Origin: Salinigranum rubrum | GTDB taxonomy: Archaea; Halobacteriota; Halobacteria; Halobacteriales; Haloferacaceae | Assembly: GCF_002906575.1 (NCBI RefSeq) | Contig: NZ_CP026309.1 | Location: forward strand, 3,472,001 to 3,536,000 | DNA length: 64,000 bases | Direction: 5' to 3' | In this document: positions 16,711-25,716 of the stretch, in pieces | Layout of the letters: each line of letters starts with the position of its first letter | Numbering within the stretch: position 1 is the first letter of the stretch | Translations under genes and position numbers: made by a program | The notes under the pieces: generated by a model | Database searches by the model: none | Told to the model about the DNA's origin: nothing | Seen by the model: the letters and a program-made list of their open reading frames with translations, nothing else

Positions 16711-17775
16711 ATGGAACACAGTCACACACGAGAATCGATGCTCGACTCCATATGGTCCGTCCTCCGTCGGGTGGCGACGTCCTACGTCCTGTTCGTCGTC
16801 ATCGGCGTCGTGGTCGGACTCACGGTAGCCCCGCTGGCGTACGACGCCGCGACAGCGTCCGGCGGTACCGTCGCTATCGTCCCGATCGACGGCAGTATCA
16901 CCGGCGACACCGCGACCGCGTACACCGACATGATGCAGCAAGCACGGCAGGACCCCGACATCAAGGCCGTCGTGCTGGTCTCCAACAGCGGCGGCGGTTC
17001 GGCCGCCGCGTCGGAGCGGATGTACCTCCAGACGAAGCGGACGGCACAGCAGATGCCCGTCGTCGCTAGCGTCGACGCCACCTCGGCGTCCGGCGCGTAC
17101 TACACCATCGCACCGTCCGATGTCATCTACGCGAAGCCCGCGTCGGTCGTCGGGAGCGTCGGCGTCCTCGGGACCCTCCCGCAGGACCTCGAACCGAACG
17201 ACATCGTCGGGACGACCGGACCGAACAAGCTCTCCGGCGGCGACAGCCGCGAGTTCTTCTCCGTGCTGGAGTCGCTCAGGCGTGCGTTCGTCGGTGCCGT
17301 CTTCGAGAGCCGCGGCGACCGACTCCAGTTGACGCCCGCGGAGCTGTCACAGGCACAGATCTACTCCGGATCGCAGGCCGTTCAGAACGGTCTCGTCGAC
17401 GAGATCGGTGACCGACAGGCCGCCATCGACCGGGCGGCAGCGGAGGCGAACCTCGACTCGTACGAGGTGCGCACCCTCCGGCCCGACGGCCAGACGTTCC
17501 GCTTCGTCTCGCGGAGCAACTACCTCGCGTCGGACGCCCCGAACAAGGAGATGGTCGACTTCGAGTACTTCGCCGGCGAACCCGGGACGGGACCGACGTT
17601 CCTCATGATGCCCGGGTCGTACGTGGGTTCGTCGTGGGACCTCACGACCTCGGGCACCGTCGACACCAACGCCACGGCGAGCGAGTCGGTCGACACGGAG
17701 GCCGACACGCTCCGGGAAGCCGCGAGGGGGCCGCCGGTGCAGGCTGCGACCGCGAGAGCGGGAGGTCGGCCATGA
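16711..17775 (+). CDS. S49-family (SppA-like) membrane serine protease
   Basis: The product has an N-terminal transmembrane helix (YVLFVVIGVVVGLTVAPLAY) and a ClpP-like S49 domain. The domain is recognised by VAIVPIDGSI, VVLVSNSGGGSAAASERMY, the nucleophile region VDATSASGAYYTIAPSD and SVVGSVGVLG. Signal-peptide peptidases of this family degrade membrane-embedded peptides. ATG 16711 is used; ATG 16738 (MLDSIWSVL) is about 30 bases after a CTTTAGTA box at 16701-16708 and could be the true leaderless start. The stop overlaps the next gene by ATGA, so the two form an operon. Confidence 0.85.
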   Translation: MEHSHTRESMLDSIWSVLRRVATSYVLFVVIGVVVGLTVAPLAYDAATASGGTVAIVPIDGSITGDTATAYTDMMQQARQDPDIKAVVLVSNSGGGSAAASERMYLQTKRTAQQMPVVASVDATSASGAYYTIAPSDVIYAKPASVVGSVGVLGTLPQDLEPNDIVGTTGPNKLSGGDSREFFSVLESLRRAFVGAVFESRGDRLQLTPAELSQAQIYSGSQAVQNGLVDEIGDRQAAIDRAAAEANLDSYEVRTLRPDGQTFRFVSRSNYLASDAPNKEMVDFEYFAGEPGTGPTFLMMPGSYVGSSWDLTTSGTVDTNATASESVDTEADTLREAARGPPVQAATARAGGRP

Positions 17776-18932
17776 CGTCGGAGAGTCTCGGCACCGCGCT
17801 GGCGAAGCGGCTGGCGGTCGCGGCGGTCGTCGTCGTCCTCATCGTGGCGGCGGCGTTCGCGATTCCCGCCGCGACGAACCAGCCGGCAGAACGAGAGTCG
17901 CTCGACACGCCGGAGTACGACCCGGCGGAACTGGCGACCACGGCGGTGCCCGCCGAGGGTGAGATCGAAGCCGACGGGAGCCTCGGGAACCGAAACGGGG
18001 TCGTCGTCATCGACGACACCCACTCGAACCGCTTCGACCGGGCCGACCTCGCGCCGCTCGTCCGGGAACTGGCCTCCATCGGCTACGGGGTCCGATTCTA
18101 CGAAGGAGAGCAGACGCTCGACCAGGCCCTCTCGAACGCCAACGCGTATCTCGTCATCGACCCCGGTGAGGAGTACGAAGCCAACGAGATCACCACGATT
18201 CGGACGTACACGAACGAGGGAGGGCATCTCCTCCTCGTGGGCGAGCCGAACCGAAAGCGCGTCTCGTCGAGCCTCTTCGGGACGTCGGTCACGAGCCAGG
18301 AGAGCGCGCTCACCAGCCTCGCCGGACGCTACGACATGAGCCTCGGCACGTCGTACCTCTACAACCTCGAAACGAACGGCGGGAACTACAAACACGTCGT
18401 CGCGTCGCCGACTCCCGAGTCGGGTCTCGAACTCGACAGCGTCACCATGTACACCGCCGCGTCGATCCACTCGCGCGGCGGGACGGTCCTCCTGCGAGCG
18501 GCCCCGAACACCCACGAGTCCGGAATCGACGGGACGGACCGGCACGCGGTCGCGGTCCACAAGGAGAACGACAACGTGATCCTCCTCGGCGACAGCTCGT
18601 TCCTCCGCTCGGACCGGTTCAACGTCGGTGACAACGAGCAGTTCGTCGCCTACCTCGTCGAGTTCCTCATCAGCGGGGAACACGACCCCGGATCGGCTGA
18701 CGAGGAGGAAGAAGAGGAAACGGAAACGGAGACCGAAACCGAGACCGACGGGGAGGAGACTGAAACCGGCAACGAGACGGAGGCGGTCAACAACACGACG
18801 ACCCCCGAACCCGCGACGCCGGCCGCGTCGCTCCGGGCGCCCGTCGCAGACGGGACGACGACGCAGTCGGTCGAGATGGAGCCGTCACTCACCGTCGCGC
18901 GCGTCGGCGAGCGAGCGAGAACCGTCGGCTGA
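17772..18932 (+). CDS. DUF4350 domain-containing membrane-anchored protein
   Basis: The 386-residue protein has one N-terminal transmembrane segment (RLAVAAVVVVLIVAAAFAIPAA). It is followed by a glutamine-amidotransferase-like DUF4350 domain (VVVIDDTHSNRFDRADLAPLVRELASIGYGVRFYEG...LLLVGEPN). The tail is low complexity: a Glu/Thr-rich stretch (EEEEETETETETE) and an extracellular-looking NNTTTPEPATP segment. It is coupled to the S49 protease by a 4-base overlap, so a joint role in envelope protein turnover is plausible. Function is unknown. Confidence 0.72.
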   Translation: MTSESLGTALAKRLAVAAVVVVLIVAAAFAIPAATNQPAERESLDTPEYDPAELATTAVPAEGEIEADGSLGNRNGVVVIDDTHSNRFDRADLAPLVRELASIGYGVRFYEGEQTLDQALSNANAYLVIDPGEEYEANEITTIRTYTNEGGHLLLVGEPNRKRVSSSLFGTSVTSQESALTSLAGRYDMSLGTSYLYNLETNGGNYKHVVASPTPESGLELDSVTMYTAASIHSRGGTVLLRAAPNTHESGIDGTDRHAVAVHKENDNVILLGDSSFLRSDRFNVGDNEQFVAYLVEFLISGEHDPGSADEEEEEETETETETETDGEETETGNETEAVNNTTTPEPATPAASLRAPVADGTTTQSVEMEPSLTVARVGERARTVG

Positions 18933-19037
18933 AGCGAGGTCGGCGGCCGTCTCGATCCGGCCGGAAGCACACGCTTCGGCGGAGACGACTTTGACGGAGA
19001 CGAACTCCTTTTGCCGCACGCGTCCGAACGCGCGCAC

Positions 19038-20114
19038 ATGGCACAAGCTCCGGAACACGAACGCGAGTTCGGCGCGTGGCCCCTCAAGCGTCTGATGACC
19101 GAGGTCGTCGGCACGGGCGTCAAATCCGCCGAGGACATGAGCCGCGAGCAGGCGACCGAGGCGATGCGGCGCATCGTCGCGGGCGAGCCGGATCCGACGA
19201 CGCTCGGCGCGTTCTGGCTGGCGAACCGCTGGAAACACAACAACGCGGAGGAGCTAGCGGCGTACACGGACGTCATGTGCGAGCGCGTCGAGTACGCCGC
19301 GCCGCGGGCGGACCCGGTCGACTGCGGCGCGAACTACGACGGCAAGGGCGAGACCGCGATACTGGGCGTCGGTGCGGGGCTCGTCGCTGCCGCGGCCGGC
19401 ACGCCCGTCGTGGTCCACTCCGGTGACCGCGTCCCCACGCAGAAGCAGGACGCGTACAAGCACGTCCTCGACGCGCTCGGGATTCGGACCGAACTCCCGC
19501 CGGCTGAGTCGGCGGACATGGTCGACGAGACCGGCTTCGGCTTCTACTACCAGCCGGCGTTCAACCCCGCCATCCACGAGCTCTGTGACCGCCGCGACCA
19601 GATGGGCGTGCGGACGTTCGTGAACACCATCGAGACCCTCGCGAACCCCGCCGAGGCCGATGTCCACCTCGGCTCCTTCTACCACCTCGCCTTCGCGAAG
19701 AAGGTCGTCGAGACGTTCGAACGCTCCGAGCACCACGACATTTCGCGCGTCATCATGTTCCAGGGGATGGAGGGGTACGACGACATCCGTCCCGGCTACA
19801 CGAAGGTCGCGGAGTGGACCGAGGGCGAGTTCACCGACTACGAGATAGAGACCGCCGAGTACGGCATGGACTTCGAGTACGACGACCTCGGCGTTGACCC
19901 CGACGACGTCGCCGGGCAGTCGGCGACGATCACCCGGGAGGTCATCGCTGGGGAGCGCGACGGCGACTTCGCCGACGCGGTCGCGCTGAACGCCGCGTTC
20001 CGCATCTACGCCCGCGACGACGTCGACTCGCTGGACGCGGGTCTCGAACGCGCCCGCGACGTCATCGAGAGCGGTGACGCGGTCGCCGTCCTCGAAGACC
20101 TGCAGGCGTTCTGA
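19038..20114 (+). CDS. Anthranilate phosphoribosyltransferase-like protein (GT family 3)
   Basis: The 358-residue protein has the TrpD fold. The helical N-terminal domain includes MSREQATEAMRRIVAGEPDP, and the glycine-rich phosphoribosyl site is VDCGANYDGKGETAILGVG. This is followed by AGTPVVVHSGDRVPTQKQDAYKHVLDALG. The glycine motif is altered from classical TrpD, so it belongs to the TrpD2/YbiB-like side of the family, whose substrate is uncertain. No other trp genes are nearby. The start MAQAPEHERE at ATG 19038 replaces a weak upstream TTG. Confidence 0.75.
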   Translation: MAQAPEHEREFGAWPLKRLMTEVVGTGVKSAEDMSREQATEAMRRIVAGEPDPTTLGAFWLANRWKHNNAEELAAYTDVMCERVEYAAPRADPVDCGANYDGKGETAILGVGAGLVAAAAGTPVVVHSGDRVPTQKQDAYKHVLDALGIRTELPPAESADMVDETGFGFYYQPAFNPAIHELCDRRDQMGVRTFVNTIETLANPAEADVHLGSFYHLAFAKKVVETFERSEHHDISRVIMFQGMEGYDDIRPGYTKVAEWTEGEFTDYEIETAEYGMDFEYDDLGVDPDDVAGQSATITREVIAGERDGDFADAVALNAAFRIYARDDVDSLDAGLERARDVIESGDAVAVLEDLQAF

Positions 20115-20130
20115 ACGCGAGTACAAACAG

Positions 20131-21060
20131 ATGGGAACGACGACGGGAGAAGGCGAGACGGGTCCGAGCCTCGTCGACGAACTCCGTGCCGTCGTCGACC
20201 GGTATCTGGGACGGCTCCGTGTCGACCTCGCGGGGCCGCCGGCCCGACCGGACCCCGACGTGATTGCGCTCCTCGCGGACCCCTTTTCGAGTGTCGACGA
20301 CGTCCACGACCGTCTGTCGGCGGCGGAGAGCCACCTCAGGGGACGTGGCGACAGGCGAGCCGTGTTCCTCACGGTGTACGTCGCGATGACCGCTCGCGTC
20401 CGGGCCGGCATCGAAGGGGAGACGTTCGACGACCCCGCGTGGGTGCGACGGTACCTCGTCGCGTTCGCCGAACACTACCGGAAGGCGCTCGTCGCGTTCG
20501 AGCGGGACGAACGGGTCGCCCCCGCGTGGCGCGTCGCGTTCGGGGCGTCGCTTGGTGGGGAGACGCTCGTCATCCAGGACGCCCTCCTCGGCATCAACGC
20601 CCACATCGTCAACGACCTGGCGCTCGCGCTCGACGACGTCGGCGTCGGTACGGGCGAAGAGCGCGACCGGCGCCACGCCGACCACCTCGCGGTCAACAGG
20701 GTGCTGAAGTCGCTCGCTGACGTGGTCCAGACGACGCTCGCGGAGGTGTACGACGCGGCGGGGCTCGAGGAGGCGGACGAACTCCTGGGACGGCTCGACG
20801 AGCGGGCGACGCTCGTCGGCCTCCGGACGGCGCGCGCGTTCGCGTGGGAGAACGCCGTCACCCTCGCGGACTGGCCGCGTCTCTCTTCGTTCGTGCGCTG
20901 GCGCGTCCGCACCGTCTCGACGGGCGCGGCGTACGCCCTCTTGGCGCCGGGGCTCGACCAACAAGTGATGGCGGAACTCGCCGACATCGAGCACGGCGAA
21001 CCCGTGCTCGCGGCGCTGTCGGATGCGGTCCACCGCGACGACACCCGGCCACCCGCGTGA
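20131..21060 (+). CDS. DUF5995-family hypothetical protein
   Basis: This 309-residue all-helical protein has a conserved stretch LGGETLVIQDALLGINAHIVNDLALAL followed by DRRHADHLAVNRVLKSLADVV, with the conserved-looking Asn/His pattern NAHIVNDL and HADH. This pattern fits the DUF5995 family found in haloarchaea and actinobacteria. Function is unknown; a metal- or haem-binding helical bundle is conceivable (inference). It starts at ATG 20131, 17 bases after the TrpD-like gene, so it is probably co-transcribed with it. Confidence 0.65.
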   Translation: MGTTTGEGETGPSLVDELRAVVDRYLGRLRVDLAGPPARPDPDVIALLADPFSSVDDVHDRLSAAESHLRGRGDRRAVFLTVYVAMTARVRAGIEGETFDDPAWVRRYLVAFAEHYRKALVAFERDERVAPAWRVAFGASLGGETLVIQDALLGINAHIVNDLALALDDVGVGTGEERDRRHADHLAVNRVLKSLADVVQTTLAEVYDAAGLEEADELLGRLDERATLVGLRTARAFAWENAVTLADWPRLSSFVRWRVRTVSTGAAYALLAPGLDQQVMAELADIEHGEPVLAALSDAVHRDDTRPPA

Positions 21061-21135
21061 GCGTTCGTCGCGGGAATGCCGTGTGAGAGCGAAACGACGG
21101 TCTCGAAAGCGAGAGGACGGCGCCTGACGCCCGCA

Positions 21136-22143
21136 TCAGCGAGCCCTGCCGTCCGTGTCGTCGGCAGTGTCCGCATCGCCGCCCCCGTCGAGCGGGAGGG
21201 CGACGCCGGCGAGCGTCGACCCGGCGGTCACCGTCGCCTCGCGCGTGACCGAGTAGAGCAGCCCCTCGTCGCCGGCGTCGACTCGCTGGAGCGTCTCGTA
21301 CGTGGTCGGGTGGGTGACCCACCCGAGCGGAGTCCCCTCCTCGACTTGCCGACCGACCGTCGCCTCGTCGGCGGGACGGAACAGCCCCGACGCCGAGGCC
21401 TGCACCCGCCCGAGATGGTTACGGGCGAGACGCTGGTCGGCCGGCGTCTCCGGTTCGCCGGCGAGGAGTCCGAGGTGCCGGAGGACGTTGAGCACGCCGC
21501 GGACACCGGTCTCGATGGCGGGTTCGACGAGTTCCCGGTTGTGCGCGAGTTCGGGCGTGATGGCGGGGATGCCCTCGCGGGACGCCGCGACGCGGAGCTT
21601 CCCGTCGAAGTCCCGCTCGGCCCACTCGTCGGCGGCGTCCTCGTCGGCCGCCTCGGCGAGACAGACGTCCGTCCCGAACGCGAGCGCGAGCGCCTTCGAC
21701 CTCGGGTCGCCGCGGCGGTAGACCGTGTGGGTGAGCGTCTCGTGGCTGCCCGTGTGGAGGTCGACGACCGCGTCCGCGTCTTCGATGCGGTCCCACAACC
21801 GCGCGGCCATCCGCTGGTGAACGGTTCCCTCGGAGTCGCCCGGCCACACCCGATTCATGTTCGCGTTCTGGGCGTCTATCTTCGGCGGCGTCGTGTACGA
21901 GACGTGGTCGAAGGTGAGCGGGTCCGCGACGGGAACCGCCACGAGGGTCCCGTCGAGTTCCTCCTCGGCAGCGAGGAGTTCCTCGTGGACGCGGCGGAGC
22001 ACCTCCACGCCGTTCACCTCACGGCCGTGCTGGGCGGCCTGCACGTAGACGGTCGGGTCACCGGAGCCGTAGGTGTGAAGCGTCGTCTCGACGGCCATCC
22101 CCGAGGGGAGGCGCGCGAGCGTGACGCGTTCGGCAGCGTGCAT
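21136..22143 (-). CDS. Succinylglutamate desuccinylase/aspartoacylase-family deacylase
   Basis: The 335-residue zinc-dependent M14-like amidohydrolase has the zinc ligands His and Glu in AAQHGREVNGVEVL, and a third His in VVDLHTGSHETLTH. The NMNRVWPGD motif binds the substrate carboxylate, and the catalytic Glu is in ITPELAHNREL. Homologues remove acyl groups from N-acylated amino acids. In halophiles they are candidates for breakdown of acylated osmolytes such as ectoine intermediates (inference). The acidic C-terminus (DGGGDADTADDTD) is typical of haloarchaeal proteins. Confidence 0.82.
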   Translation of the reverse strand: MHAAERVTLARLPSGMAVETTLHTYGSGDPTVYVQAAQHGREVNGVEVLRRVHEELLAAEEELDGTLVAVPVADPLTFDHVSYTTPPKIDAQNANMNRVWPGDSEGTVHQRMAARLWDRIEDADAVVDLHTGSHETLTHTVYRRGDPRSKALALAFGTDVCLAEAADEDAADEWAERDFDGKLRVAASREGIPAITPELAHNRELVEPAIETGVRGVLNVLRHLGLLAGEPETPADQRLARNHLGRVQASASGLFRPADEATVGRQVEEGTPLGWVTHPTTYETLQRVDAGDEGLLYSVTREATVTAGSTLAGVALPLDGGGDADTADDTDGRAR

Positions 22144-22192
22144 ACCGAGGGGATGACCGCGGGCGTCTTGGGAGTTCGGGATGACGGGAGAA

Positions 22193-22468
22193 TCAGCCGA
22201 GGCGACCGACGACGACGCGGGTATCGAACCCGACGAGACGGTACAGCGGGCACGTCCGTCCGAGTCCCGTGACGGTCAGACCGCCCCCAAGGACGAGCGC
22301 ACAGAGGACAGTGACGGTCCCGAGCGGAACGACGCCCAGCAGGCCGGCGGCGGCCACGACGAGGAGCGCCGGCCCAAAGAAGAGCCGAACGGTCCGGTCG
22401 AGCGTGCCGACGTTCCGTCTCTGCACCCGGTCGGGTCTCCGCACCCGGTCGGTCGTGTTCGTGCGCAT
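22193..22468 (-). CDS. DUF2892 (YgaP-like) two-helix membrane protein
   Basis: The 91-residue protein has a basic N-terminus and two hydrophobic segments (LFFGPALLVVAAAGLLGVVPLGTV and ALVLGGGLTVTGL). It ends with TCPLYRLVGFDTRV. NVGTLDRTVRLFFG...RTCPLYRLVGFDT is the DUF2892 signature, the inner-membrane part of YgaP-type rhodanese proteins, including the conserved cysteine in CPLY. Here the rhodanese domain is absent. Start ATG 22468. Confidence 0.75.
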   Translation of the reverse strand: MRTNTTDRVRRPDRVQRRNVGTLDRTVRLFFGPALLVVAAAGLLGVVPLGTVTVLCALVLGGGLTVTGLGRTCPLYRLVGFDTRVVVGRLG

Positions 22469-22583
22469 TCGTGACTCCTCGTTCGAACGTGACGATTCGT
22501 GAGAGGATAACTCGGTGTCTCGGTTGTCAGCCCGTGAGAACGGGGACGCGAACGCTTTTCGCGCCGTCCGGCGTGCGAACACC

Positions 22584-23561
22584 ATGCGTGCCATCAGACA
22601 CCACGAGTTCGGCGGCCCCGAGGTACTCGCCGTCGAATCCATCCCGACCCTCGACCCAGACGCCGACGAGGCCCGCGTCCGGGTCGTCGCCGCCGGCGTC
22701 AACCCGTGTGACGCGCTCCGCCGCGAGGGGTTGTGGGGCGACCCGCTTCCGCTGATCCCCGGGTCCGACCTGGCCGGAGAGGTCACGGCCGTCGGGGACG
22801 AGAGCGAGTACGACGTCGGCGACCGTGTCTTCGGGACCGTCCCGATGCTGAACGTGAGCGGGAGTCGCGGCGACCGCCAGGGAACCTACGCCGAGGAGGT
22901 CGTGGTGCGGACCGACCGCCTCGCGCCCCTCGCCGACGACGTCTCGTTCGCGGAGGGGGCCGCGGTCGGTCTCGTCGGCTGTACCGCCTGGCGGGGCCTC
23001 GTCGAGTTCGGCCGCCTCCGTCCGGGTGGAACGTGTCTCGTCCACGGTGGGACGGGCGGGGTGGGCCACGTCGCCGTCCAGCTAGCGGCGGCGATGGGTG
23101 CGACGGTCGTCGCCACCGCACATCCGGACCGCCTCGACGACCTTCTGAGACTCGGGGCCGACCACGCCGTCGACTACACCGACGACGACGCGCTCGTCGC
23201 CGTCGTCGACGCGCTCGACAGTCCCCCCGAGGTGGTGTTCGACCACATGTTCGGGGCCCACGCCGGTCTCGACGTCGAGGTGGTCGCGCCGGGCGGGAGC
23301 GTCGTCGTCATCGGCGGCAACCACGATCAGCCACGGATGCCGGACCTCACCGCCGCCATCGGCAAGGACGTCACCATCCAGCCGTTCGACGTGTTCAACC
23401 TCGCGCACATCGACCGCGTGCTCCGCCACCTCTCGGCGCTCATGTCGTCGGGAGACCTGTCGGTGCGGGTGGCGCACCGGTACGACCTCGACGAGGCCGC
23501 GGCGGCACATCGGGCGGTCGAGGGGGAGCGCTTCGTCGGGAAACTCGTCGTCGAGCCCTGA
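22584..23561 (+). CDS. NADPH:quinone oxidoreductase (zinc-free MDR family)
   Basis: The 325-residue medium-chain reductase of the quinone oxidoreductase group has the N-terminal GroES-like domain (RAIRHHEFGGPEVLAVES...AGVNPCDALRREG) and the Rossmann motif VHGGTGGVGHVAVQLAAAMGA. The closing part is VAHRYDLDEAAAAHRAVEG...GKLVVEP. Catalytic zinc ligands are lacking, as in quinone reductases. It probably reduces quinones or enones with NADPH. ATG 22584 (MRAIRHHEF) is the clear family start. Confidence 0.87.
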   Translation: MRAIRHHEFGGPEVLAVESIPTLDPDADEARVRVVAAGVNPCDALRREGLWGDPLPLIPGSDLAGEVTAVGDESEYDVGDRVFGTVPMLNVSGSRGDRQGTYAEEVVVRTDRLAPLADDVSFAEGAAVGLVGCTAWRGLVEFGRLRPGGTCLVHGGTGGVGHVAVQLAAAMGATVVATAHPDRLDDLLRLGADHAVDYTDDDALVAVVDALDSPPEVVFDHMFGAHAGLDVEVVAPGGSVVVIGGNHDQPRMPDLTAAIGKDVTIQPFDVFNLAHIDRVLRHLSALMSSGDLSVRVAHRYDLDEAAAAHRAVEGERFVGKLVVEP

Positions 23562-23637
23562 CGGGCGGTTCGTCGTCGGACCCTCCGACGACCGCGAACG
23601 GACGGGCTTTTGGCCGCGGACCGTCAAGGGTCGTGAA

Positions 23638-24678
23638 ATGATATTCGAGAGCCTCCCGACCACTCCGCGCGCGGAGGAACTCCTCGACAAGGCGTTCTCG
23701 CGCGCGGCCCGGTCAGGGCGGTCGAAATCCGGGTTCGAGGCCCAGGAGTCGATGCTCGTCACGGCGTCGAACATCGTCTCCGACAACCTCGAGAACATCG
23801 TGACCGCCTGGCCAGACTTCGACACCGTCGACCCCTTCTACCGCGAACTCGCCGACGCGGTCCTCAGACAGTCGACGTTCTCCCGAGAGACGCCCGAGGG
23901 CGACACCGACGGCATCGACGCGCTCCGCGGCAGCCTCTCGGAGGTGACGTGGGCCTCCCGACAGATTCGAGAGATTCGCTCGGAGTACCAGACCAAACTC
24001 CGAAACTCGAACCCCGAGACGGGACGCAAACACCGCAAGCAGGCGTTCGCCCGCATCGCGGACATCCTCGACGAAATCTCCGACGACTTGCTTCGGATCG
24101 GCGCGGCCCGCGACGCCCTGCGGGACCTCCCCGACGTCCGGCCGGACGAACCGGCCATCGTCGTCGCCGGCTACCCCAACGTGGGGAAGTCGTCGTTCGT
24201 CAACCGAGTGACGCGGGCGTCGAACGAGATCGCCTCCTACCCGTTCACGACGAAGGGCGTCCAGATGGGCCACTTCGAGCGCGACCGCATCCGGTACCAG
24301 ATCATCGACACGCCCGGGCTCTTGGACCGCCCTGAGGCGGAACGAAACGACATCGAACAGCAGGCCATCTCGGCGCTGGAGCATCTCGCGGACGCCGTCG
24401 TCTTCCTCGTCGACCCGAGCGGCGACTGCGGCTACCCCCTCGACGCCCAGTTGGAACTGCGCGACGCGGTCGAAGGGCGCTTCGCCACCCGCGGAACCCC
24501 GGTCCTCACCGTCTGTAACAAGACCGACCGGTCGCGCGACGTCGACGCGGACGCGTACATGAGCGTCACCGAGGGGGAAGGGGTCGAGGAAGTGCTCGAC
24601 CTCGCGGTCGGAGCCGTCGACTACGACCCGGACATCCCCCGTCGCGGCTCGACTCCTGAGTCGGCTTCCGGGCTGTGA
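23638..24678 (+). CDS. NOG1-family GTP-binding protein
   Basis: The 346-residue Obg-superfamily GTPase has the helical NOG1 N-terminal domain (MIFESLPTTPRAEELLDKAF) followed by the G domain. G1 is GYPNVGKSSFVNRVT, the switch segment YPFTTKGVQMGH, G3 IIDTPGLLDRPEAERNDIE and G4 VCNKTDRSRD. NOG1 proteins act in assembly of the large ribosomal subunit. A TATA-like GGGCTTTTGG near 23605-23614 supports a leaderless start at this ATG. Confidence 0.9.
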   Translation: MIFESLPTTPRAEELLDKAFSRAARSGRSKSGFEAQESMLVTASNIVSDNLENIVTAWPDFDTVDPFYRELADAVLRQSTFSRETPEGDTDGIDALRGSLSEVTWASRQIREIRSEYQTKLRNSNPETGRKHRKQAFARIADILDEISDDLLRIGAARDALRDLPDVRPDEPAIVVAGYPNVGKSSFVNRVTRASNEIASYPFTTKGVQMGHFERDRIRYQIIDTPGLLDRPEAERNDIEQQAISALEHLADAVVFLVDPSGDCGYPLDAQLELRDAVEGRFATRGTPVLTVCNKTDRSRDVDADAYMSVTEGEGVEEVLDLAVGAVDYDPDIPRRGSTPESASGL

Positions 24679-24751
24679 ATCACTGCGGGTATCCGGATTC
24701 GTCGCCGGATCGATGGGGATGGTGCTGAGATGAGCGGGGGGTCAGAGATGC

Positions 24752-24815
24752 GAGGGAGCGAATCGGCTGGGGAGGGCTGTGGCGTCACCGCCCTGGCAAC
24801 CGCACGGCCTTCGCG
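24752..24815 (-). repeat. Dispersed intergenic repeat (copy C), single arm
   Basis: On the minus strand this reads CCGTGCGGTTGCCAGGGCGG, then TGACGCCACAGCCCTCCCC and AGCCGATTCGCTCCCTCGC. It nearly matches copy B at 11285-11325 in the same relative order. Core CGGCTGGGGAGG is at 24764-24775 on the plus strand. Only one arm is present. It lies between the convergent NOG1 and SIMPL genes, where no gene is evident. Confidence 0.5.
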
Positions 24816-24954
24816 TCCTCGGTCCGCACGCCCGTCGTCTCGAAACTTCGGAACCTCGGAAAATCGGAGAATCGGAATCTCGAAACCGTCGACTGAAACG
24901 GATTCGAGCGAGTCGTGGGTCGGTCAGATCGCTCGCAGAGCGGCTCCCGAACGT

Positions 24955-25686
24955 TCAGGCCGCGCGGTACGTCACCTGAACGGTCACCGAGACGCTGACC
25001 GGACCGGGCTCGAACGTCGTGCGGGCGTCGCCGCCGGCCGCGGATTCGGCGACGTCGAACCGTTCGACGGGAGCGAACCCGCCGGAGGTCGACATCGTCT
25101 CGATGCTCGTGATGGAGAGGCCGGCCGCGCCGGCCATCGCGTCGGCATCGGCGCGTGCGGCGGTGACGGCGCGCTCGATGGCCTGCGCGCGGAGTTCGGC
25201 GCGGGTCTCGTCGGAGAGCGTGAAGCTCACGCCCTGCACCTCGCTGGCGCCGTTGCCGACGGCGACGTCGACCACTTCGCCGGCGCGGGCGGGGTCGGTC
25301 TCGATGCGGAACGAGTGGACGGCGCGGTAGCCGCGCTCGGTGCGTTCCCCGTCGCTGTAGTCGTACTCTGGGTACACCGCGAACGACGACGTGGTGACCG
25401 CATCGTCGGGGATGTTAGCCTCCCGGAGGGCGGTCCGCATCCGTTCGACGTCGCTGGCGACCTGGCCGCGGGCGTCGTCGGCCGACTGGGCCGTCGCGAC
25501 GACGGCGACCGAGACGACCGCGAGGTCAGCCTCGGCGTCGACCGATCCGGTGCCGGTCGTCGAGAGGGTCGTGCCGTCCGTCGAACGGTCGGTCGCCGAC
25601 GGCGTCGTCTGGAGGGGGCCGAGACACCCGGCCAGCACGACGAGCAGGCCGAGCGCGAGGGTGAGGGTGAGTCGTGATCGTCGCAT
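24955..25686 (-). CDS. SIMPL (DUF541) domain lipoprotein
   Basis: The 243-residue exported protein has a hydrophobic signal and a lipobox LAGC with the cysteine at residue 21, so it is likely a lipid-anchored surface protein. The rest is a SIMPL/BP26 domain (ADLAVVSVAVVATAQSADDARGQVASDVERM...GYRAVHSFRIETDP...GVSFTLSD). Proteins of this family form channel-like oligomers in bacteria; the archaeal role is unknown. The Thr/Ser-rich stretch after the lipobox is a typical haloarchaeal linker. Confidence 0.85.
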   Translation of the reverse strand: MRRSRLTLTLALGLLVVLAGCLGPLQTTPSATDRSTDGTTLSTTGTGSVDAEADLAVVSVAVVATAQSADDARGQVASDVERMRTALREANIPDDAVTTSSFAVYPEYDYSDGERTERGYRAVHSFRIETDPARAGEVVDVAVGNGASEVQGVSFTLSDETRAELRAQAIERAVTAARADADAMAGAAGLSITSIETMSTSGGFAPVERFDVAESAAGGDARTTFEPGPVSVSVTVQVTYRAA

Positions 25687-25716
25687 ACCGACAGGTCGTC
25701 GGCTCAGCTATTCAAT